In this document: piece by piece, positions 42,624 through 51,517 of the stretch
Layout of the letters: every line of letters starts with the position of its first letter
Numbering within the stretch: position 1 is the stretch's first letter
Assembly (NCBI GenBank): GCA_947454105.1
Contig: CANGIP010000004.1
Location: forward strand, 1-64,000
Reading direction: 5' to 3'
Origin: Actinomycetota bacterium
GTDB taxonomy: Bacteria; Actinomycetota; Acidimicrobiia; Acidimicrobiales; Ilumatobacteraceae
DNA: 64,000 nucleotides
The notes under the pieces: generated by a model
What the model was told of the DNA's origin: nothing
What the model saw: the letters and a program-made list of their open reading frames with translations, nothing else
Database searches by the model: none
Made by a program: the position numbers and the translations under genes

Positions 42624-43906
42624 TTCGAAAATCTGAATTTTGGGGTTCGCTTCTCGTTCTCGTGATGGCGACTGCTTGTTCAGGTACCGACAACTCTGCT
42701 CCTGAATCATCCACTCCTCCAACTAGTTCGTCCATGCCTCCGGTAACGGTGGTATCTGCGACCACGAGTACGACTACTACAGCTTCTGCCACTTCTGTCG
42801 CTTCTACAGTGACGTCCACAACAACAGTCTTGGCGAATACCACAGTTACTTCAACGGCTTTCGCGCCAGCGCAAGAACCTTTACCGAACACTGATCTATT
42901 TGACGCCGCGATCAAATTGCACACGATTGATGCAAAGTCGCGGGATGTTTCAGCTGCAGTGATCTTTGAAGGTCAAGTGATTCATACTTTTGCCGCATCG
43001 AGTTCAAAGTCGTCACGGCCAGTGAACGTCGATTCAAGTTTTCGCATTGCCAGCATCAGTAAAATCGTCACTGCCGAAACCGTCTTGAAACTCGTTGATC
43101 AGGGATTGCTACAACTTGATGAACCGATTGTTGGACGTATCGCAGACAATATCGGCTTGACACTTTTCGACGAACGGGCTCGCTCGATCACGGTCAAACA
43201 ACTGCTCTCCCACACATCGGGAATATCAAACTTTTTGAAGATCTTTTTTGATGTTGGTTCATACGACCAGATGGGAATGTTGACCGAAGTTTTGGGTCAA
43301 CCTCTCGCGACCCAACCTGGTTCGACCTACAAGTACAGCAACGTGAATTACATTTTGCTCGGCAAAGCGATTGAACTAGTGACGGGTCTGGCGTATCAAG
43401 ATGCGGCGAAACAACTCGTGCTCGCTCCTTTGGGTCTTCAATCATTTCGCATGGTCGGCACGTACGAGTTCGGACCGAGCGATGCGTTGCATGCGGTATC
43501 TGGCGGTCGCACGTACATGGAACAACTAGGTGCGGCAGGCGCATGGGTGGCGACGGCGAGTGATGTCGCCAAATTGTTGGATTCGCTAAATCCAGATTCT
43601 CCAACACAACACTTGGTGAGTCGTGAACTCTTAGATCTGATGAAGGTGCCCGCGACTCCAGTTCCAGCTGATCCACTATGGGATTACGGACTAGGTTTGC
43701 GACTTTTTGTGAGCGGCGAATGGGGTCATTCGGGAAGCATCGAAAACGTGCATGCCATGGTGGTGCATCGTCCCGATGGTTTGGTGGTCTGCGTGCTTGT
43801 CAATGGTGCAACACCAAAAGACACAGATGAGTTAATTGTTGCCATCAACGATGCAGTTTTGGCCGCCCGAACTGGCGTGGCTGCGACGACGACCATCGCT
43901 CCGTAA
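42620..43906 (+). CDS. Serine-hydrolase (beta-lactamase class C-like) lipoprotein
   Basis: 428 residues from the ATG at 42620. MIRKSEFWGSLLVLVMATAC is a lipoprotein signal ending at C20. A Ser/Thr-rich spacer (about 28-80) places the catalytic domain outside the membrane. The penicillin-binding fold shows the SxxK motif RIASISKIV (S145, K148), YSNVNY, and GHSG where class C enzymes have KTG. It probably cleaves a cell-wall peptide or an ester, or transfers D-amino acids. It is translationally coupled to the amidohydrolase pair. Confidence 0.88.
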   Translation: MIRKSEFWGSLLVLVMATACSGTDNSAPESSTPPTSSSMPPVTVVSATTSTTTTASATSVASTVTSTTTVLANTTVTSTAFAPAQEPLPNTDLFDAAIKLHTIDAKSRDVSAAVIFEGQVIHTFAASSSKSSRPVNVDSSFRIASISKIVTAETVLKLVDQGLLQLDEPIVGRIADNIGLTLFDERARSITVKQLLSHTSGISNFLKIFFDVGSYDQMGMLTEVLGQPLATQPGSTYKYSNVNYILLGKAIELVTGLAYQDAAKQLVLAPLGLQSFRMVGTYEFGPSDALHAVSGGRTYMEQLGAAGAWVATASDVAKLLDSLNPDSPTQHLVSRELLDLMKVPATPVPADPLWDYGLGLRLFVSGEWGHSGSIENVHAMVVHRPDGLVVCVLVNGATPKDTDELIVAINDAVLAARTGVAATTTIAP

Positions 43907-43923
43907 TCGCCAATGCGTTGGTC

Positions 43924-44388
43924 CTACAGAGTCATCGGCCGCACGGTTGAAATGTTGTAGGTCATGTAGCCCCTGGCAATCCGTTTGCCACTCGTACGAC
44001 CAAAAACCTCGGATTCACAAAAGACCACCGAGCGTCCACGTTTAGTGACCCAACCTTCGGCAATCGCATCTTCTTTCACTAAGGCATTGTGGTACTGCAC
44101 ATGTAAATCAACAGTTGAGTATCCAACCGTGTTGTCATACGCGCTCCCAATTGCTGGAACAACCGACGCGTCGATCAGCGTGGCGATAGCTCCCCCGTGA
44201 ACGACGCCCATCGGTTGCTCAAGCTCGTCGCGAAATGGCAAAGCCATTCGGCAATAACCAATACGAATCTCTTCAACGAAAAGACCAACTAACTTCGGAA
44301 AATAAGTTCGGTCCCATTGACCAAAGTTTTTCCAACGGTCGTTGACTTCAGGCGTCAGTTTCACGAATTCTTCGGCGCGCGGGTACAT
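43924..44388 (-). CDS. PaaI-family hotdog thioesterase
   Basis: 154 residues from the ATG at 44388; a TTG three codons earlier is possible. GVVHGGAIATLIDASVVPAI is the PaaI signature with the HGG turn and the catalytic-site aspartate; STVDLHVQYHNALVKEDAIAEG and SVVFCESEVFG follow. It probably hydrolyses acyl- or aryl-CoA. It lies 17 nt downstream of the alpha/beta hydrolase gene and is likely co-transcribed. It is convergent with the lipoprotein gene. Confidence 0.88.
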   Translation of the reverse strand: MYPRAEEFVKLTPEVNDRWKNFGQWDRTYFPKLVGLFVEEIRIGYCRMALPFRDELEQPMGVVHGGAIATLIDASVVPAIGSAYDNTVGYSTVDLHVQYHNALVKEDAIAEGWVTKRGRSVVFCESEVFGRTSGKRIARGYMTYNISTVRPMTL

Positions 44389-44405
44389 GTCGTTCAACGT
44401 GGCTT

Positions 44406-45203
44406 CTAGCTGTGGGCAACGAGGTGTTCATGCAAAAGCGCAGCGACATCAGCCGCTTGTTCTTGAATGACGAGATGGCCAGCTGGCAATGTGCGGAATG
44501 TTGAATTCGTAATTCCTGCTGACAAGGCATGTCCATGGGACGGGTCAACCCAACGGTCTTGGGCGCCGCTAATCACCAGGCTTGGTGCCGTGATGTTGGC
44601 AAGCAGCGGAGCAATATCAACAATGGCGTCGAGATCAAGATGAGCGATTGAACCTGGTGCCACGCTGTCGGCAGTCATTCCAATCATGGCCTCAACCATG
44701 GGTTCAATTCCGGTTAAGGCGTCGGCTGTAAAGCCATCAACAAGTGCGTAACGCATAAACAGATCAGGACCAATGTTGATGAGCCGCTTCCAGAGATCAA
44801 AGGTCAATCGCATGCGGGCATCAGATGTTGCCCACCCACACAGCATGGTGGCACTGACTGTGCGCGATGGAACTGTGGCCGCAGTTGCAGCAGCGATGAC
44901 AGCCCCGAGTGAGTAGCCAGCGACATGGAAGCGATCAACTTTGAGTTCATCTAAAACCGCAAGAGCATCACTGACTAATCCTTCAACTGAAAGTGGTGCT
45001 GTGGGCATCGCTGATTCGCCCGAACCCGGAAACTCAACTTGAATGTAGGTTCGCTCGGTCGGCATCGATCCAATGACGAAATCCCAAGCCGTCCGATTCA
45101 TCGTCGTGCCATGAAATAGAAGCACTGGTAATCCGGCAGTTCCGAGTGGGGCGCCGGCAACGCCATATCCGATGTCTTGACCATTGTTTTGAAGTACGGG
45201 CAT
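44406..45203 (-). CDS. Alpha/beta hydrolase
   Basis: A 265-residue esterase-type hydrolase. LLFHGTTMNRTAWDFV is the oxyanion-hole strand, VAGYSLGAVIAA the nucleophile elbow with serine, VISGAQDRWVDPSHG the acid, and LPAGHLVIQEQ the histidine, so the triad is complete. No signal peptide is present. It is divergent from nagA. The substrate is not predictable; the following PaaI thioesterase suggests ester or thioester metabolism. Confidence 0.9.
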   Translation of the reverse strand: MPVLQNNGQDIGYGVAGAPLGTAGLPVLLFHGTTMNRTAWDFVIGSMPTERTYIQVEFPGSGESAMPTAPLSVEGLVSDALAVLDELKVDRFHVAGYSLGAVIAAATAATVPSRTVSATMLCGWATSDARMRLTFDLWKRLINIGPDLFMRYALVDGFTADALTGIEPMVEAMIGMTADSVAPGSIAHLDLDAIVDIAPLLANITAPSLVISGAQDRWVDPSHGHALSAGITNSTFRTLPAGHLVIQEQAADVAALLHEHLVAHS

Positions 45204-45239
45204 CTACTAACTGTGCCACATCAGGTGAACGAAAAACGC

Positions 45240-46373
45240 ATGCGAACAGGGCACAATGGGACAGTGGAATCGACGGTGATCAGTTCTCGGCAGGTCCTTC
45301 TGACCGATGGACAATTTCATGCTGCCCGAATTGAGGTATCACAGGGTCGAATCCGTTCCATCTCGGCCCTCGGTCGAGACGAGTCCCCGTCGACCGACTT
45401 GATATTGGCGCCCGGTTTTGTCGACCTGCAAGTCAATGGAATTGATGATGTCGATGTCTGGTCAACTGCGCTTGCGGGCAACACCATTGCCTGGGAACGC
45501 ATCAATAACCTTCTTCTTGATCAAGGTGTGACGAGTTGGTGTCCAACGTTGGTAACAGCTCCGCTAGACGTCTATCGAGCAGCGATTGATTTTGTGAAGA
45601 ATCAAAGTCAGGTCACCGGTCAACCGCATGTCGTTGGCGTTCACCTTGAAGGACCTTTTTTAGGTGATGCTGTTGGAGCGCATCGCGTGCAATATGTGAG
45701 TGAACCAAATGCACACTGGTTACGCGATTATGCCGATGGTGTCGCACTCATGACGCTTGGCGCCGAAGTAACTGGTGCGGTGGAAGCGTGCACAGTTCTT
45801 TCGACAAGTGGTTGCAAGGTATCAATTGGTCATTCTCGACCAACACGGCAACAATTTGAAGATTGTGTGGGCGCTGGCGCAACTTTGGTGACGCATCTGT
45901 TCAATGCCATGAGTGGAGTTCATCATCGCGAACCTGGACTCGCCACATGGGCATTAACGAACGAGCATGTGTACGCGTCGTTGATTGCTGACGGAATTCA
46001 TGTTGTTCCCGAAGCTATTGCCTTGGCATTTGCAGCAAAGCCCAACAAGATGGTTTTAGTGACTGATGCAGTTGCTTGGCGCGCCGGCGCAGCTGGCCGG
46101 GTTCAATTAGCAATGCGTGATGGAGCTCCGCGGCTAGAAGACGGAACTCTTGCCGGTAGTGCCGTGACGATGCCTGAAGCCCTGAAGGTGTGTGTGCATC
46201 AAGCCAAAGTTCAGTTGAATCAGGCTTTGCTGGCAACGAGTACTCACCCAGCCGATGTCATGGGACTGACTGATCGTGGCCGTTTGCAAAGCGGCTGTTA
46301 CGCCGACTTCATTGGATTGAACAAAGATCTTGATGTGCAAGCTGTTTGGTCACAAGGCCAACGGGTGAGATAA
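45240..46373 (+). CDS. nagA: N-acetylglucosamine-6-phosphate deacetylase
   Basis: 377 residues from the ATG at 45240 (AGGTGA upstream); a GTG at 45264 would give a more usual N-terminus and cannot be excluded. It removes acetate from GlcNAc-6-P in amino-sugar recycling. LILAPGFVDLQVNGIDDVD, VVGVHLEGPFLGDAVGAH (Glu ligand), SIGHSRPTRQQF and TLVTHLFNAMSGVHHRE (His ligands) and LVTDAVAW (catalytic Asp) are in order. No nagB is in the window. It is followed by transketolase. Confidence 0.92.
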   Translation: MRTGHNGTVESTVISSRQVLLTDGQFHAARIEVSQGRIRSISALGRDESPSTDLILAPGFVDLQVNGIDDVDVWSTALAGNTIAWERINNLLLDQGVTSWCPTLVTAPLDVYRAAIDFVKNQSQVTGQPHVVGVHLEGPFLGDAVGAHRVQYVSEPNAHWLRDYADGVALMTLGAEVTGAVEACTVLSTSGCKVSIGHSRPTRQQFEDCVGAGATLVTHLFNAMSGVHHREPGLATWALTNEHVYASLIADGIHVVPEAIALAFAAKPNKMVLVTDAVAWRAGAAGRVQLAMRDGAPRLEDGTLAGSAVTMPEALKVCVHQAKVQLNQALLATSTHPADVMGLTDRGRLQSGCYADFIGLNKDLDVQAVWSQGQRVR

Positions 46374-46428
46374 AACGGGGTGACTCGTTTGGGTGTTTCT
46401 CAATTCGGGTGTCGTTACCCTCGTGGGA

Positions 46429-46824
46429 ATGCAGATTGTTTCGGCCCTCTTTGTAGAAAACTTTGAACTCCGACAGGCCCCTGGCCCGAGTACTCGTATT
46501 GATATCACTGGTGCCATGTTCTCGATGGCGGCACCATCTCCTGTTCCGTTGACAATCGACCCCCACCTAGTGGCATTAATCTTTTGCGCTCCACACCAAA
46601 GTGGGTCAGGAGTTTTTGAGGTGATCTTCCGCAAGGGTATTGAAGAAGATGCCGAGCAAATTGCTCGTAATGTCAGTCCTTTCACGGTTGACCCTGGCAA
46701 GTTCACCTATCGCCTCGTCAAGGGTGAGCTCGATTTCACCGAATATGGCCAAATCTTCGCCCATTGTCGCGTCGACCACGGCCCCTGGCATCTCGTCCCC
46801 TTCACTTTGTTGCCGCCAGCTTGA
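46429..46824 (+). CDS. Small hypothetical protein between nagA and tkt
   Basis: 131 residues from the ATG at 46429, preceded by GTGGGA; a GTG at 46393 is an alternative. The sequence MQIVSALFVENFELRQAPGPS...IDITGAMFSMAAPSPVPLTIDPHLVALIFCAP is beta-rich and ends DYGPWHLVPFTLLPP-like. It faintly recalls the DUF6941 type, but I am not sure. Neighbours suggest it is transcribed with nagA. It is unrecognised. Confidence 0.7.
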   Translation: MQIVSALFVENFELRQAPGPSTRIDITGAMFSMAAPSPVPLTIDPHLVALIFCAPHQSGSGVFEVIFRKGIEEDAEQIARNVSPFTVDPGKFTYRLVKGELDFTEYGQIFAHCRVDHGPWHLVPFTLLPPA

Positions 46825-46857
46825 GTTTCGTTCCCTAGCGACGACAGCGTCCTCGGT

Positions 46858-46869
46858 TACAGTTTCTCT
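46858..46869 (+). promoter_or_regulatory. Leaderless-type -10 element before tkt
   Basis: TACAGT at 46858-46863, 6 nt before the GTG start. Confidence 0.5.
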
Positions 46870-48840
46870 GTGCCGTCTCAACTGACTCCCGAACTCGATC
46901 AAACAGCAGTCAATATTGCCCGTGGGTTTGCCATGGATGCACCGCTCAAAGCCAAGAGCGGACATCAAGGAACTGCGATGGCCTTGGCTCCCCTAGCTCA
47001 TGTTTTATACAGCCGAATCATGAAGCATGATCCGACCGATGCCATGTGGCCAGACCGTGATCGCTTTGTCTTGTCAGCCGGCCACGCGTCAATCTTGCAA
47101 TATTCAATGTTGTTCCTCCAGGGTTATGGACTTGAAATTTCGGACATTCAAAACTTCCGCCAATGGAATTCGGCGACACCTGGTCATCCCGAGCGTGGAC
47201 ATACCGCGGGTATCGAAGTCACCACTGGTCCGCTTGGACAGGGTTTTGCAAATGCTGTTGGATTGGCTCTCGCCGAACGCCACCTACGGGCGCGTTTTGG
47301 AAGTGAGTTAACAAACCACCACACGTACGTCATTGCTGGTGATGGTTGTTTGATGGAAGGAGTCAGCCACGAGGCGGCTTCGTTGGCTGGTCACCAAAAA
47401 CTCGGACGATTGATCGTGGTCTTTGATGACAATCAGATCACCATTGATGGCTCAACAAATCTGACATGCAGTGACGATGTTGCGATGCGTTTTTCTTCCT
47501 ACGGTTGGGAAGTCGTTCAACTCGGAGCAATTGGTGAAGATCTTGATGCTTTGGAATCAGCACTCGTTGCCGCGCGTGACTCAGGTGATGATCGACCAAA
47601 GTTGCTGATCTTGCGTACTCAGGTGGGATTCCCATCGCCTGATTGGACCGGCAAACACGAGGCTCACGGAAATCCATTTACTGCCGAGCATGTCAGCCGC
47701 ACAAAAAATGAAATGGGTATGCCCGACGAATCGTTTTGGGCACCGCAAGATGTCGTTGACTCGTTCCGTTCAACTGCAAAGTCAAGTGGCTCAACGCAGA
47801 GTGCTGCATGGAAGTCGCGGCTCGCGTCAAGTGCGCAGAAAACCGAGTGGGACGCCGCCTGGAATGGTGGCTTAGCCGATTGGCAAAATCTGCTTCCAAC
47901 ATTCGCGCAAGGTGAATCAATCGCGACCCGTGTTGCAGTGCAAAAAGTTTTTGATGCAGTGCTACCTGGGCAACCTGGTTTAGTTTCGGGTTCGGCCGAC
48001 CTCACCGGAAACACCGGCACAAAATTGTCGGGACAATCGCCAATGTCCCATGCGACTCCCGACGGTCGGCAGATCTATTACGGCATTCGCGAGCACGCTA
48101 TGGGTTCAGCGATGGTTGGCCTGGCACTTCACGGTGGTGTCTACCCCGCTGGCGGAACTTTCTTTGTTTTCTTTGATTACATGAAGCCTCCCATTCGACT
48201 TGCGGCGTTGTCGAAAGCAAAGTGTCTCTTTGTCTTTAGCCATGACTCAGTCGGAGTCGGCGAAGACGGACCGACGCACCAACCGATTGAACATTTGGCT
48301 GCTTTGCGGGCAATCCCCGATCTTCAAGTCATTCGACCGGGCGATGCCAATGAAACGTCGCAGGCTATTCGTGCGGCTTACGAATTTGATGGTCCGACTG
48401 TTGTGGTCTTGAGTCGTCAGAATCTGCCCGTTGTCACTGATGGTTCTGCTGTTGCCGCTGGAGCTGGCATTGTGCATGCAGTTGATGGAACTCCAGACGC
48501 GGTGATCGTCGCAACTGGAAGTGAAGTGCATCTTGCGGTGGCCGCGGCTCAAGAACTTGGGCAAGCCGGTCACAAGGTGCAAGCCGTGTCGCTTCCGTCG
48601 TGGGATCGCTTCATGACGTATCGACAACAGAACCCCGAGTTGGCCGAACGCATTTTGCCAAGATCAGTTCCGACCGTATCGGTTGAAGCAGGAACGACTT
48701 TTGGGTGGGAACGTTTTGCCGATGTCTGTGTCGGGATCGATCGCTTCGGTGCGAGCGCTCCTGGCTCTGAGGTTCTTGATCGCCTCGGAATTTCGGTGGC
48801 GAATATCAAGAATTCTGTACTTGGATTAATTGCCTCCTGA
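46870..48840 (+). CDS. tkt: Transketolase
   Basis: A 656-residue thiamine-diphosphate enzyme of the pentose-phosphate pathway. DRFVLSAGHASIL and EVTTGPLGQGFANAVGLALAERHL are in the first domain, IAGDGCLMEGVSHEAASLAGH is the ThDP/Mg-binding GDG...N/E region, and REHAMGSAMVGLALHGG and GVGEDGPTHQPIEHLAALRAIPDL are in the second. The GTG start is leaderless type. Transaldolase follows 41 nt later, making a non-oxidative pentose-phosphate unit. Confidence 0.96.
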   Translation: MPSQLTPELDQTAVNIARGFAMDAPLKAKSGHQGTAMALAPLAHVLYSRIMKHDPTDAMWPDRDRFVLSAGHASILQYSMLFLQGYGLEISDIQNFRQWNSATPGHPERGHTAGIEVTTGPLGQGFANAVGLALAERHLRARFGSELTNHHTYVIAGDGCLMEGVSHEAASLAGHQKLGRLIVVFDDNQITIDGSTNLTCSDDVAMRFSSYGWEVVQLGAIGEDLDALESALVAARDSGDDRPKLLILRTQVGFPSPDWTGKHEAHGNPFTAEHVSRTKNEMGMPDESFWAPQDVVDSFRSTAKSSGSTQSAAWKSRLASSAQKTEWDAAWNGGLADWQNLLPTFAQGESIATRVAVQKVFDAVLPGQPGLVSGSADLTGNTGTKLSGQSPMSHATPDGRQIYYGIREHAMGSAMVGLALHGGVYPAGGTFFVFFDYMKPPIRLAALSKAKCLFVFSHDSVGVGEDGPTHQPIEHLAALRAIPDLQVIRPGDANETSQAIRAAYEFDGPTVVVLSRQNLPVVTDGSAVAAGAGIVHAVDGTPDAVIVATGSEVHLAVAAAQELGQAGHKVQAVSLPSWDRFMTYRQQNPELAERILPRSVPTVSVEAGTTFGWERFADVCVGIDRFGASAPGSEVLDRLGISVANIKNSVLGLIAS

Positions 48841-48881
48841 TAGTTCGTGTTCGGACCTCTCCGATCTGCCACTCTGTAGGT

Positions 48882-49991
48882 ATGACAAGTTCAGATCGCC
48901 TCGTTCAACTGTTTCAGCAAGAAGGACAAAGTCCGTGGCTTGACAATTTGAAACGGAGCCTGATTTCGTCGGGTGAGTTGGTCAAAGTCCGAGAATCTGG
49001 TATTCGCGGATTGACATCGAATCCGACCATTTTCCAAAAGGCCATCCAAGGCTCCGTTGATTACGACGAGCAGTTTCAATCTTTGATTCAACAAGGAACA
49101 TCAATTATTGACAGTTATTGGGCGATGGTCCTGCAAGATATTCATGGTGCGCTCGATGTTTTTGCACCGGTGTATTCATCAAGTGCTGGCACTGATGGAT
49201 TTGTGAGCGTCGAAGTCGATCCCAATTTGGCGCTTGATGAATCTGGCACTCTTGTGGCCGGTCAGCATTTGTGGGACGTCGTTCAACGTCCGAATTTGAT
49301 GGTCAAAATTCCGGCAACACAACCGTGCATCCCGGCCATTCGCTCCATGATCGCCGCTGGTCGTAATGTCAATGTGACCTTGATCTTCAGCCTTGAGCGA
49401 TACCAAAAGGTGATGGATGCCTACATTGACGGTCTCGAGGATCGGCTCGCTGCTGGTCAGACAATCAACGAAGTCGCCAGTGTTGCTTCGTTTTTCATTA
49501 GTCGCGTTGACTCAGAAGTTGACTCGCGCCTGGAGTCGCTCGGCACGTCAGAAGCACTCTCGCTCCGCGGAAAATCAGCAATCGCTCAAGCTGTCTTGGC
49601 TTATGAAGCGTTTCAAACGACTTTTTCAGGACCTCGTTGGGAAGCACTTGCTCAGCATGGTGCAAAAGTGCAACGTCCGCTGTGGGCTTCGACGAGTACC
49701 AAGAATCCGAGTTACCCCGATACTTTGTATGTCGATCAACTCATCGGCCCCGATTCAGTGAATACCTTGCCAGATGCCACGGTCGATGCCTTTGCCGATC
49801 ATGGAACGGTGTCACGAACGATTGACATCAATATTGATCAGGCTCATAGTGATTGGCAATCTTTGCAAATGGTCGGAATTGATATGGAAGATGTCGCTCA
49901 AAAGCTTGAGCGCGAAGGTGTTGCATCTTTCCAAAAAAGTTTCACTGAATTGATCGATGCTCTGACTGAAAAGGCTCAGCAGTTTCGCTAG
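48882..49991 (+). CDS. tal: Transaldolase
   Basis: A 369-residue class I aldolase-fold enzyme transferring dihydroxyacetone units. GLTSNPTIFQKAI opens the barrel, FVSVEVDPNLALDESGTLV and NLMVKIPATQPCIPAI carry the Schiff-base lysine, and VNVTLIFSLERYQKVMDAYIDGLE and WASTSTKNPSYPDTLYVDQLIGPDSVNT follow. It is of the longer actinobacterial class. It is on the same strand as tkt and overlaps the 3' end of the opposing small gene by 4 nt. Confidence 0.95.
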   Translation: MTSSDRLVQLFQQEGQSPWLDNLKRSLISSGELVKVRESGIRGLTSNPTIFQKAIQGSVDYDEQFQSLIQQGTSIIDSYWAMVLQDIHGALDVFAPVYSSSAGTDGFVSVEVDPNLALDESGTLVAGQHLWDVVQRPNLMVKIPATQPCIPAIRSMIAAGRNVNVTLIFSLERYQKVMDAYIDGLEDRLAAGQTINEVASVASFFISRVDSEVDSRLESLGTSEALSLRGKSAIAQAVLAYEAFQTTFSGPRWEALAQHGAKVQRPLWASTSTKNPSYPDTLYVDQLIGPDSVNTLPDATVDAFADHGTVSRTIDINIDQAHSDWQSLQMVGIDMEDVAQKLEREGVASFQKSFTELIDALTEKAQQFR

Positions 49992-50233
49992 TCAAGATCG
50001 AGTAAGTGCACGGCTTTATCAATTGCTCGACGGGCCTGCGACAAGGTCTTGTCAATCGCTGGTCGGCCTTCGCGTCGCCGCGATGCTTCGCGCAAAACAT
50101 CAAACATGACATCATCGAGAGACGATACGGCATCGCGCAATTGTGAGACGATGCCGTTGAGGCGTTGAATGACCAATGGATCAATGGACGGCTGCTGGTC
50201 CTCATCAGAAAAACTGTCATCAGAAAAAGTCAT
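49988..50233 (-). CDS. Small acidic-basic hypothetical protein downstream of glcF
   Basis: 81 residues with an acidic start (MTFSDDSFSDEDQQPSIDP) and a helical remainder (NGIVSQLRDAVSSLDDVMFDVLREASRRREGRPAIDKTLSQARRAIDKAVHLLDLD). Heptad-like leucines suggest a coiled coil. Its ATG overlaps the glcF stop (ATGA), so its output is coupled to glcF. I do not recognise the family; it might be a glcF-specific accessory protein. Confidence 0.7.
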   Translation of the reverse strand: MTFSDDSFSDEDQQPSIDPLVIQRLNGIVSQLRDAVSSLDDVMFDVLREASRRREGRPAIDKTLSQARRAIDKAVHLLDLD

Positions 50234-51465
50234 GACTTTGCTGTGCCCTTTGTTGGTGGTTGATCAGTTGTGGGGACGAGACCTAAAGCCTCGGCGAGAA
50301 TATCGACTGGATGTTTGACGATGAGTCCTGCTGCTTGAAGGTGCATCAAACACCCGGGGTTGGCGGACGCGACGAGGGTTTTCTGGGTTGGAGATTTAGC
50401 CCGAATATGACGCACCTTGCGGTCACGAATCTGCCCTGCTAATTCGGGCTCAACGATCGAATAGGCACCGCCCGCGCCACAGCACAAGCCGTCGTCGTCA
50501 AGTTCGATCAAGTTGGCAACGGGAGACAAGATTGATCGCACCGCCGTATGGGTTTTTTGGACATGGCGTAAATGACACGGATCTTGCACAATGACTGAAG
50601 GCTTGATTGACGAATCGATGAACTCAGTTTGGCGAGATTGCATGATGGTGGCCATGTGCGGTTCGAGCCATTCATGAATGTCGAGAACTCGTTGGCTAAA
50701 AGTTTGTGCCTCGGGTGTCCCGAGAAGATGTCCGTAATCCTTCAGGGCCGCACCACATCCGGCTGAATCAACAACAATCGGATTCGTGCCGGGCATCGAG
50801 GTCATGACCGATGTGGCAAGGGCTTGTGCAACAGTTGAGAGTCCGGCATGTGAGTGAAGGGCACCACAACATGAGCCGGCCTTGGTGGGTATTCCAAAGT
50901 TGAATCCTGCGGCTTCAATGAGCGCGGCAGTTGATCGATGGGTTGATCTTTGCCAAGCATCCATCACGCATCCAGTGAATAACCACACATCTGGTGTCGG
51001 CGACGTCGCGATCACTGGTGTTCCGAGCCGAAGTGGAAGAGGTGATAGTCCAGCTCGTTTGGGGATCAGATGCAAGCGTTGGGCAACTGCCAAAACTGGT
51101 GTGCCAATGAGCAACAGTCGATGATGGGGCAAGAGGCGTAAACCGATTCGTTGCCACCATGGGGCCGAGCGATGTTGCGCAGCCATCTCATTTTTTGCTG
51201 CCTCAATTAAACGACCGTACGGAACTCCGCTTGGACATGCTGGTTCACAACCACGACATTGAACACAGGTATTGAGAATCTCGCTGACGTGCTCATCAAT
51301 GTGTAGGCCGTCATACTGAATCGACCGAATGGTGGCGATGCGACCTCGCGGTGAAAGAGCCTCTTCGTTGGTGACACGAAATGTTGGACAATGGGGTAAG
51401 CACAACCCGCAACCCACGCACGTTGAGAGCTCATCATCGGAAAGTGCGAGGGGCCGAGTGGACAT
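50230..51465 (-). CDS. glcF: Glycolate oxidase iron-sulfur subunit GlcF
   Basis: A 411-residue electron-transfer subunit of glycolate dehydrogenase. Two [4Fe-4S] sites are at CVGCGLCLPHCP and CVQCRGCEPACP, and two CCG domains follow (CCGALHSHAG, CCGAGGAYS) with PCHLRHVQ between. The ATG at 51465 has TACGGT 7 nt before it; a GTG at 51468 would be closer. It is separated from glcD-glcE by a plus-strand gene and a kinase gene, an unusual split for a three-subunit enzyme. Confidence 0.93.
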   Translation of the reverse strand: MSTRPLALSDDELSTCVGCGLCLPHCPTFRVTNEEALSPRGRIATIRSIQYDGLHIDEHVSEILNTCVQCRGCEPACPSGVPYGRLIEAAKNEMAAQHRSAPWWQRIGLRLLPHHRLLLIGTPVLAVAQRLHLIPKRAGLSPLPLRLGTPVIATSPTPDVWLFTGCVMDAWQRSTHRSTAALIEAAGFNFGIPTKAGSCCGALHSHAGLSTVAQALATSVMTSMPGTNPIVVDSAGCGAALKDYGHLLGTPEAQTFSQRVLDIHEWLEPHMATIMQSRQTEFIDSSIKPSVIVQDPCHLRHVQKTHTAVRSILSPVANLIELDDDGLCCGAGGAYSIVEPELAGQIRDRKVRHIRAKSPTQKTLVASANPGCLMHLQAAGLIVKHPVDILAEALGLVPTTDQPPTKGTAKS

Positions 51466-51478
51466 CACTTATACCGTA
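51466..51478 (-). promoter_or_regulatory. Leaderless-type -10 element before glcF
   Basis: Minus-strand TACGGT (51478-51473), 7 nt before the ATG at 51465. Confidence 0.5.
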
Positions 51479-51504
51479 CCTTCCTGACCGACCTTGCCTG
51501 CGTC

Positions 51505-51517
51505 TAGTCTGAGCGAT
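51505..51517 (+). promoter_or_regulatory. Leaderless-type -10 element before the maleylpyruvate-isomerase-like gene
   Basis: TAGTCT at 51505-51510, 7 nt before the ATG at 51518. It is divergent from the glcF promoter 26 bp away. Confidence 0.5.
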
